From positions 248,001-312,000 of the forward strand of contig JAQYUZ010000011.1 in assembly GCA_033819885.1 (NCBI GenBank): a DNA stretch of 64,000 bases. The letters are read 5' to 3'. Shown here piece by piece: positions 57,052 to 64,000 of this stretch. The position numbers and the translations under genes were made by a program. This DNA comes from Microbotryomycetes sp. JL201. Taxonomy: Eukaryota; Basidiomycota; Microbotryomycetes. The notes beneath the pieces were generated by a model. The model did no database searches and was not told the DNA's origin. It saw only the letters and a list, made by a program, of their open reading frames with translations. Each line of letters starts with the position of its first letter. Within the stretch, counting starts at the first letter, position 1.

Positions 57052-57190
57052 ATATTCTAAGCAAGCGTCGCATCTGTTTCATTGTAACTTCATTCAATTT
57101 TGCACGCATGCTTTCGACAAGATCGCGCCATGCTACAACACAGACAAGTACCACAATTTTTTGAGTCGTTCATCACATACAAAAAGTCCA

Positions 57191-62863
<5,673 letters not shown>

Positions 62864-63048
62864 GTGAAGGCGTGCTACACCGACGCGCGCACAGCGGAGA
62901 GCGCCGGGCGAAGCAAGTTCGTGATGCGACAAAAAGACGCAAATTGAGAAACAGGAGGGAACTGTAAATGTTTACAGCGTGTTGACGGCTGCTTGTATAC
63001 AAACTAGTGGCTAGATTGCATGACGAGTGAATAAATCCAAAATTCTCT

Positions 63049-64000
63049 CTACAACACGTAACGGAAACCTCGAGGAAAGTGCACGCCACGAAGAATGTTG
63101 GCATCGCCGCGCTCATCTTGCTCTGCGAGCGACTTGTTGTCGCGCGCCAACGTCCACCGATGATAGGTCAGGCCGGCCATGCAAGCGACAAAGCAGGCGA
63201 GGGCGATTCCGAAAGATTTGATGTACGAAGGACCCCATTTGGAGGGGTAAACATAGGATCCAGCGATGTTGCCCAATTGCGACAAGCAGTTGATGAGCGC
63301 GAGAGCACAGGCGCGTCGCATAGCCGGGCGCGGAAATGTCGAACTGATCCACGCGTAGAATACTGTGAAAGCTGCGTAGCTTTGCGCCATGAGGAACAGG
63401 CTGACGTAGCGAGGAGCAAATGACGATGTAGTCATGGCAATGATGAAGCCAATAATTCCAACGCAAAGAGGGCCAATGATGTGCCAGTATCGCTCCTGAG
63501 TCTTGTCCGAATGCCGAGAAACAAGAAAGGCGACAATGGTGGCGAACGCGAAAGGCGGGGCACACAGCAGCAAGGAAATTGTGCGACTGTATCCGAGAGT
63601 TGTCGTGATTTGCGGGAAGAATTGATTGAAGGATAGGCCGACAACCATGGCGATCAGAGACAAGGTCATGACCCATGCCTTCGTGTCGAGCAAGACCGCC
63701 TTGAGAGATGTCCAAGCAGACTCGTTGTCGTCCTCATTCTTCGCACCGTGATCCTCGATCATGCGCAGCTCCGCCAGCGCGCGCTCTTCTGCAGAGAATC
63801 CGCGCTTGCTATTCTCCGGAAAGTCAGGCAGCATGACGCAAGCCACGATCGCAAAAAAGCCTGTAAGACTGCCTTCTATGACGAAAAGCCATTCCCAAGC
63901 AGGGCGGCCGAGCTTATTTTGCATGTTGCCGAGAATGCCTGCCGCGATCAACGGTCCAAAAGCGTTTGAGATCAGCGAGCCACAGTACAGCAGAGTGTTG
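63049..64000 (-). CDS. Major facilitator superfamily transporter (anion:cation symporter/Dal5-type), 5' part outside window
   Basis: C-terminal part of an MFS carrier, open to the right edge. It begins within LLYCGSLISNAFGPLIAAGI, continues with WEWLFVIEGSLTGFFAIVAC (the conserved RWLFIIEG-type block of the allantoate permease group) and VMLPDFPENSKRGFSAEERA (the P-D-P/W-L-T-x-E-E-R type loop). Then come six TM helices of the second half: AWVMTLSLIAMVVGLSFNQF, ISLLLCAPPFAFATIVAFLV, HIIGPLCVGIIGFIIAMTTS, FLMAQSYAAFTVFYAWISST, ALALINCLSQLGNIAGSYVY and FGIALACFVACMAGLTYHRW. RRACALALINCLSQLGNIAG and YVYPSKWGPSY are typical of fungal vitamin/allantoate/nicotinate-type permeases. The substrate cannot be told. 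The C-terminus HFPRGFRYVL resembles group members (DxxHPDFRYVL). This 952-base part carries no intron. Confidence 0.88.
   Translation of the reverse strand, partial: NTLLYCGSLISNAFGPLIAAGILGNMQNKLGRPAWEWLFVIEGSLTGFFAIVACVMLPDFPENSKRGFSAEERALAELRMIEDHGAKNEDDNESAWTSLKAVLLDTKAWVMTLSLIAMVVGLSFNQFFPQITTTLGYSRTISLLLCAPPFAFATIVAFLVSRHSDKTQERYWHIIGPLCVGIIGFIIAMTTSSFAPRYVSLFLMAQSYAAFTVFYAWISSTFPRPAMRRACALALINCLSQLGNIAGSYVYPSKWGPSYIKSFGIALACFVACMAGLTYHRWTLARDNKSLAEQDERGDANILRGVHFPRGFRYVL

Overview
The window is gene-dense nuclear DNA of a fungus, most likely a basidiomycete. There are about 30 protein genes in 64 kb, roughly one per 2.1 kb. Almost every gene is interrupted by many short introns, usually 55 to 110 bases, with a CTGAC-like branch site and an AG acceptor. 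The gene set is housekeeping and conserved in fungi. Donor sites are unusually varied: GTAAG and GTGAG, but also GTCAGT, GTCTGT, GTTCGT, GTGCGC and one GC donor. A yeast-like or compact basidiomycete (for example Pucciniomycotina or Ustilaginomycotina) would fit, but the subphylum is inference. I see no tRNA or rRNA genes, transposons, viral fossils or CRISPR arrays.

Layout. 0-11 kb: a putative fungal alpha/beta-hydrolase protein cut by the left edge, the coenzyme A enzyme PPCDC, nucleoporin NSP1, a secreted pepsin-like protease and a short-chain dehydrogenase. 11-24 kb: a USP36-type deubiquitinase, SKI8, the CCCH-zinc-finger nucleoporin NUP42, a four-TM protein, a glutaredoxin-like protein overlapping a ZCCHC8-type RNA-surveillance protein, a cyclic phosphodiesterase and another membrane protein. 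23-41 kb: a LAA2-like AP-1 accessory protein, cyclophilin-RRM PPIL4/Cyp6, the 17-exon GTPase DRG2/RBG2, RIC1, an unrecognised gene, the P5A ATPase SPF1 and UTP16. 41-64 kb: a long disordered protein, MTC1, COX14, LCP5, mitochondrial uS13, ISY1, MTG1, a DSC2/UBAC2 rhomboid-like protein, SWR1 and an MFS transporter cut by the right edge.

The genes are mostly arranged as head-to-head pairs sharing promoters of about 90-270 bases: PPCDC/NSP1, SDR/USP, SKI8/NUP42, PPIL4/DRG2, SPF1/UTP16, MTC1/COX14, LCP5/uS13m and MTG1/DSC2. Several of these short promoters hold perfect inverted repeats. Themes recur: nuclear pore and RNA handling (NSP1, NUP42, SKI8, ZCCHC8, ISY1, PPIL4), ribosome biogenesis (UTP16, LCP5), mitochondrial gene expression (uS13m, MTG1, COX14) and membrane traffic (RIC1, LAA2, MTC1, SPF1, DSC2).

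The most notable observations concern gene structure rather than a new enzyme system. They are a start codon split by an intron (uS13m), introns placed directly after the ATG in three further genes, three introns of length 3n without in-frame stops, a GC-AG intron, and two same-strand genes that overlap around an ATGA. All exon boundaries were deduced by eye from reading frame and family conservation; expect occasional errors of a base or so.
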